NCBI GenBank assembly: GCA_002338895.1
Contig: DDJH01000010.1
Coordinates: 9,605 to 19,333, forward strand
From: Lentisphaeria bacterium UBA1829
GTDB lineage: Bacteria > Verrucomicrobiota > Lentisphaeria > Victivallales > UBA1829
Direction of reading: 5' to 3'
DNA: 9,729 nt
Part shown: positions 7,374 to 9,729 of the stretch, one piece after another
Layout of the letters: each line of letters begins with the position of its first letter
Position numbering within the stretch: position 1 is the first letter of the stretch
Made by a program: the position numbers and the translations under genes
The notes under the pieces: model-generated
The model's database searches: none
What the model was told of the DNA's origin: nothing
Seen by the model: the letters and a program-made list of their open reading frames with translations, nothing else

Positions 7374-8862
7374 TGTCTTGAGCCTCCCGGGCTTTCCGGA
7401 TCATCCGTCCGTACGCCTCTTCTCCGACGATCTTGCGCCAGAGCAGAAACGCGGAGAGCATAGCCCCCATCGCCCCCGGCAGAAGGGCATTCTGACCGGC
7501 CGCATAGAAATTCCGGATGGGGAGTTTTCCGAAGATGTTGTTCTGTCCGATTTTCTGCCGGATTCCGTACGCGGATCCGAACGGGGAGAGATAGTCCCGG
7601 TAGGTGAGCATCGACGCAGAATCCAGCAGCCGCAGCTTTCCTTTGAAATCGGGATAAATCCGGTAGATTTTCTCCGCCAGATCCTCCGATTTTCTCCGCT
7701 TGTAGTCATAATAGGAAGGGGGACGACGGCCACTGGTGGAATTTTCCCACTGCGCGGTCTCCTCCCGAAAGACGTTCTGGAACGCGGTGACGGTGTCATA
7801 TTGTTTTCCGTCGAGCCCGACTTCGCGTGTCAGCATGATCCCGGTTGCCGTCGCCTCCGGATGATCGGGCGCCATGATCCAGTCCGCCTTCGAGGTGGAG
7901 AAATGGGATGTCAGCTCTTCGCGGAACGCATCCGATTTTTCTTCCAGCACGCCGAACACGGTGAAGAAACCGGCACCGTCCTCGAATTCGCGGACCCGGT
8001 CGGCGAAAATCCCCTTCCGGAAACGTTCCGGCAGCAGATGCAGAATTTCGAGCGGATGCATTGTCATCACACAGCTCTGGAACTCCAGAGTGGTTCCGTC
8101 GGTCAGGCGCATCCGGTGACAGTGCAGGTGCTCCAGATCCAGACATTCCGCCAGCGTGCACTCCGTCCGGATTTCGATTCCGAGCTCCTCCGCCCGTTTC
8201 CGGAATGCCGCGACGAATGCTCCTCCGCTTCCGTCCACCCGCACCAGATCATCCATCAGTCCGAAGCTGACCCGGCAGTGGTTCGCCAGCGAAATTTCTC
8301 CGCACGGCGTTCCGTGGCACGTGACGAATCCCGCCAGAATGCAGCGCAGACTCTCCGGCAGTTCCAGCGAATCCAGATACTCCTTCAGCAGAATGGAATC
8401 CTCCTTCTGGAACGCCATTGCGCTGAAGGAGTCGCCTTCCAGATTGAAGAGGCGCGTATCGAAGAAAATCCGTTTCTGATCCGCGAAATATTTCCGGATT
8501 CCCTCCCGGCTCTCCGGATAAAGCTCTTCGAGCATGGTGCGGATGTTTTCTCCTCCGTGGGGGAACTCGAACAGACGGTTCTGATCCGCCAGATAAATCT
8601 TTGTCGGGATGGAGTGGCAGGCGAGCGGAGGCTGGAAATTCAGCACCCGGAGCATATCGCCCATACATCCGTCGAGACGGGTGGTGAAATGAAATCCAGT
8701 GTCGAACGGAATTCCCCGCCGGTGGAATCGCTGCATGCTTCCGCCGATCACGGGACTTTTTTCGACCAGCAGAACGCGGGCTCCGCCGGACGCGAGCAGA
8801 ATGCTCATCGTCATTCCCGTGATGCCGCTTCCGAACACGACAAAATCATACTTCTTATCCAA
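7366..8862 (-). CDS. CrtI/phytoene-desaturase-like FAD-dependent oxidoreductase (TTG start)
   Basis: 498 residues. An N-terminal dinucleotide-binding fold is clear: FGSGITGM with Gly11, Gly13 and Gly16, Glu34 at the ribose position, and a GG pair at 40-41. The C-terminus has YAAGQNALLPGAMGAML (453-469), the FAD-binding signature of the CrtI/CrtO/retinol saturase group. These enzymes desaturate, isomerise or saturate long polyenes. No phytoene synthase or other isoprenoid gene is seen here, so the substrate is more likely an ACP- or lipid-bound acyl polyene than a carotenoid; this is inference. The start is TTG at 8862, with GGAG six bases upstream and 13 bases after the FabG stop; the next in-frame ATG (Met17) would remove the nucleotide-binding loop. 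The stop overlaps the ketosynthase start. Confidence 0.87.
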   Translation of the reverse strand: MDKKYDFVVFGSGITGMTMSILLASGGARVLLVEKSPVIGGSMQRFHRRGIPFDTGFHFTTRLDGCMGDMLRVLNFQPPLACHSIPTKIYLADQNRLFEFPHGGENIRTMLEELYPESREGIRKYFADQKRIFFDTRLFNLEGDSFSAMAFQKEDSILLKEYLDSLELPESLRCILAGFVTCHGTPCGEISLANHCRVSFGLMDDLVRVDGSGGAFVAAFRKRAEELGIEIRTECTLAECLDLEHLHCHRMRLTDGTTLEFQSCVMTMHPLEILHLLPERFRKGIFADRVREFEDGAGFFTVFGVLEEKSDAFREELTSHFSTSKADWIMAPDHPEATATGIMLTREVGLDGKQYDTVTAFQNVFREETAQWENSTSGRRPPSYYDYKRRKSEDLAEKIYRIYPDFKGKLRLLDSASMLTYRDYLSPFGSAYGIRQKIGQNNIFGKLPIRNFYAAGQNALLPGAMGAMLSAFLLWRKIVGEEAYGRMIRKAREAQDNG

Positions 8863-8866
8863 CTCA

Positions 8867-8873
8867 CTCTCCC
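8867..8873 (-). promoter_or_regulatory. Ribosome binding site supporting the TTG start of the FAD oxidoreductase
   Basis: GGGAGAG on the minus strand falls between the FabG stop and the TTG. The GGAG core is six bases from the start codon, a normal gap, which supports initiation at TTG rather than at a later ATG. Confidence 0.65.
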
Positions 8874-8875
8874 GT

Positions 8876-9604
8876 TCAGATCACGAGACCGCCGTTGACC
8901 GCGAGCACCTGTCCATGGACATACCGGCTGTCCGGTCCGCAAAGGAAGCTGACCGCCCCTGCGACCTCCTCCGGCGTTCCCGCCCGGTTCAGCGGAATCA
9001 TCGGCAGGATTTTCTCCTTCGGCAGTTCGGCGGTCATCGCGGTCTCGATGAATCCGGGCGCGACGGCGTTCACCAGAATTCCTTTTCTTCCGATCTCCCG
9101 CGCGAGCGCCTTGACCGCACCGATCAGAGCGGCCTTGGACGCGGAATAGTTCACCTGCCCGGCCTGTCCGGCCTGTCCGGACGCGCTGCTGATGACGACG
9201 ATCCGTCCGCTGCGTTTTGCCATCATCCCCATCAGCAGCGGCTGAACGGAGTTGTAGAACCCGTCCAGATTGGTCCGGATCACGGAATCCCACTCCTCGC
9301 CGGACATGAAGACGAACAGATTGTCCCTTGCGATTCCGACATTGTAGATCACCGCATCAGGAGCGGAATCGCCGAAGAATCCGAGCAGGGCCTCCGCGGC
9401 GGCCGTCCGGTCCTCGACCCGGAATTCGAGCGCATGGAAATTCCGGCCGAGGTCCTCCACGCTTTTCCGGAGACCGTCCAGCCGGGAGACATCGTGACTG
9501 CACGAGACGACCAGATCGAACCCGTCCGCCGCCAGCCGCCGGGCGACCGCGGATCCGATTCCGCCTCCGCCCCCGATAATCAGCGCCTGTTTTCCGAGAC
9601 TCAT
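8876..9604 (-). CDS. 3-oxoacyl-ACP reductase, FabG-type short-chain dehydrogenase
   Basis: 242 residues, the usual size. The catalytic set is complete: Asn112 in TNLDGFYN, Ser140 in VISSASG, Tyr153 and Lys157 in YSASK. The cofactor loop is IGGGGGIG at 10-17 rather than the common TGxxxGIG, so the Thr is replaced by Ile and the loop is unusually glycine-rich. The C-terminal VNGGLVI tail matches the family. It should reduce 3-ketoacyl-ACP to 3-hydroxyacyl-ACP with NADPH for the chain made by the downstream ketosynthase. A GQAGQAGQ run at 143-150, made by near-identical 9-base repeats, sits just before the active Tyr. The ATG overlaps the stop of the preceding partial gene (ATGA) and follows GAGGG. 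Confidence 0.92.
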   Translation of the reverse strand: MSLGKQALIIGGGGGIGSAVARRLAADGFDLVVSCSHDVSRLDGLRKSVEDLGRNFHALEFRVEDRTAAAEALLGFFGDSAPDAVIYNVGIARDNLFVFMSGEEWDSVIRTNLDGFYNSVQPLLMGMMAKRSGRIVVISSASGQAGQAGQVNYSASKAALIGAVKALAREIGRKGILVNAVAPGFIETAMTAELPKEKILPMIPLNRAGTPEEVAGAVSFLCGPDSRYVHGQVLAVNGGLVI

Positions 9605-9729
9605 TTTCCCTCGACCGCAAGAACCATTGCCGGATAGTTCGCCAGTTTGGTTCTGGAATGGGTGCTGCGGCCGACAAACAGCAGCGCGCCGGCGGTCAGA
9701 CCCGGCAGAAATCCGCGGATTTCGACATC
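9601..9729 (-). CDS. Unrecognised protein, C-terminal 42 residues only
   Basis: Reverse reading from the right edge gives 42 codons and a TGA stop at 9603-9601 in a single open frame. The stop overlaps the FabG ATG, as expected for a gene of the same operon. The fragment starts DVEIRGFLPGLTAGALLFVG and ends with LANYPAMVLAVEGK. It has a hydrophobic stretch in the first half and is too short to assign. By analogy with other type II lipid clusters, where a dehydratase or ketosynthase often precedes the reductase, it might be one of those, but no motif in these residues shows it. Confidence 0.65.
   Translation of the reverse strand, partial: DVEIRGFLPGLTAGALLFVGRSTHSRTKLANYPAMVLAVEGK

Noticed and set aside
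7090..8898. 602-codon plus-strand open frame opposite the FAD oxidoreductase and the ketosynthase start
   Set aside because: Same reasoning: the opposite strand encodes complete, motif-bearing proteins in tight overlap, and this frame shows no fold signature or plausible operon partner.
1..9729. Frequent TCCGGA/TTCCGG strings across the window as possible uptake or regulatory motif
   Set aside because: They occur within coding sequence in many frames and are explained by heavy use of Ser TCC, Arg CGG and Gly GGA codons; no spacing pattern stands out.
1..9729. Mobile elements, CRISPR arrays, tRNA or rRNA genes
   Set aside because: No transposase, regularly spaced repeats or structured RNA sequence was seen; nearly every base lies in one of the ten minus-strand genes.

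Overview
The window is one densely packed run of ten genes, all read leftward on the minus strand. Both ends are cut. It looks like the core of a type II (ACP-based) fatty-acid/polyene-like lipid gene cluster from a Gram-negative, fairly GC-rich bacterium. The Gram-negative call rests on a LolA-like periplasmic carrier with a signal peptide next to an MMPL/RND-type inner-membrane exporter. Arg CGG, Gly GGA and Ser TCC codons are frequent, which makes TCCGGA-like strings common. I cannot name the phylum from the sequence; a Verrucomicrobiota/Lentisphaerota-type gut or environmental bacterium is only a guess.

Layout in transcription order (right to left): (1) the last 42 residues of an unrecognised protein, 9601-9729; (2) FabG-type ketoreductase, 8876-9604; (3) CrtI/phytoene-desaturase-like FAD oxidoreductase with a TTG start, 7366-8862; (4) FabF-type ketosynthase, 6138-7373; (5) acyl carrier protein, 5814-6095; (6) PlsC-type acyltransferase, 5066-5812; (7) PaaK-like adenylate-forming ligase, 3771-5069; (8) radical SAM/SPASM protein with a hotdog (ApeP/FabZ-like dehydratase) domain at its C-terminus, 2301-3758; (9) LolA-like carrier, 1687-2331; (10) the first 563 residues of an MMPL-family exporter, 1-1690, running off the left edge.

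Adjacent genes overlap by 4, 8, 4, 31 and 4 bases or are separated by 1 to 42 bases. No promoter, terminator or non-coding stretch over 50 bases is visible. The run therefore behaves like the middle of one operon whose promoter and ends lie outside the window.

A working model, which is inference: the PaaK-like ligase activates a carboxylic acid, perhaps an aromatic starter, for the ACP. The ketosynthase extends it, and FabG and the hotdog domain carry out reduction and dehydration. The CrtI-like flavoenzyme desaturates or isomerises the chain, and the radical SAM domain makes an unknown radical modification. The PlsC-like enzyme transfers the acyl chain to a lipid acceptor, and MMPL plus LolA move the product towards the outer membrane. 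The logic recalls aryl polyene, flexirubin and xanthomonadin clusters. The radical SAM-hotdog fusion and the CrtI-like flavoenzyme are not parts of the standard set I know and are the most notable content.
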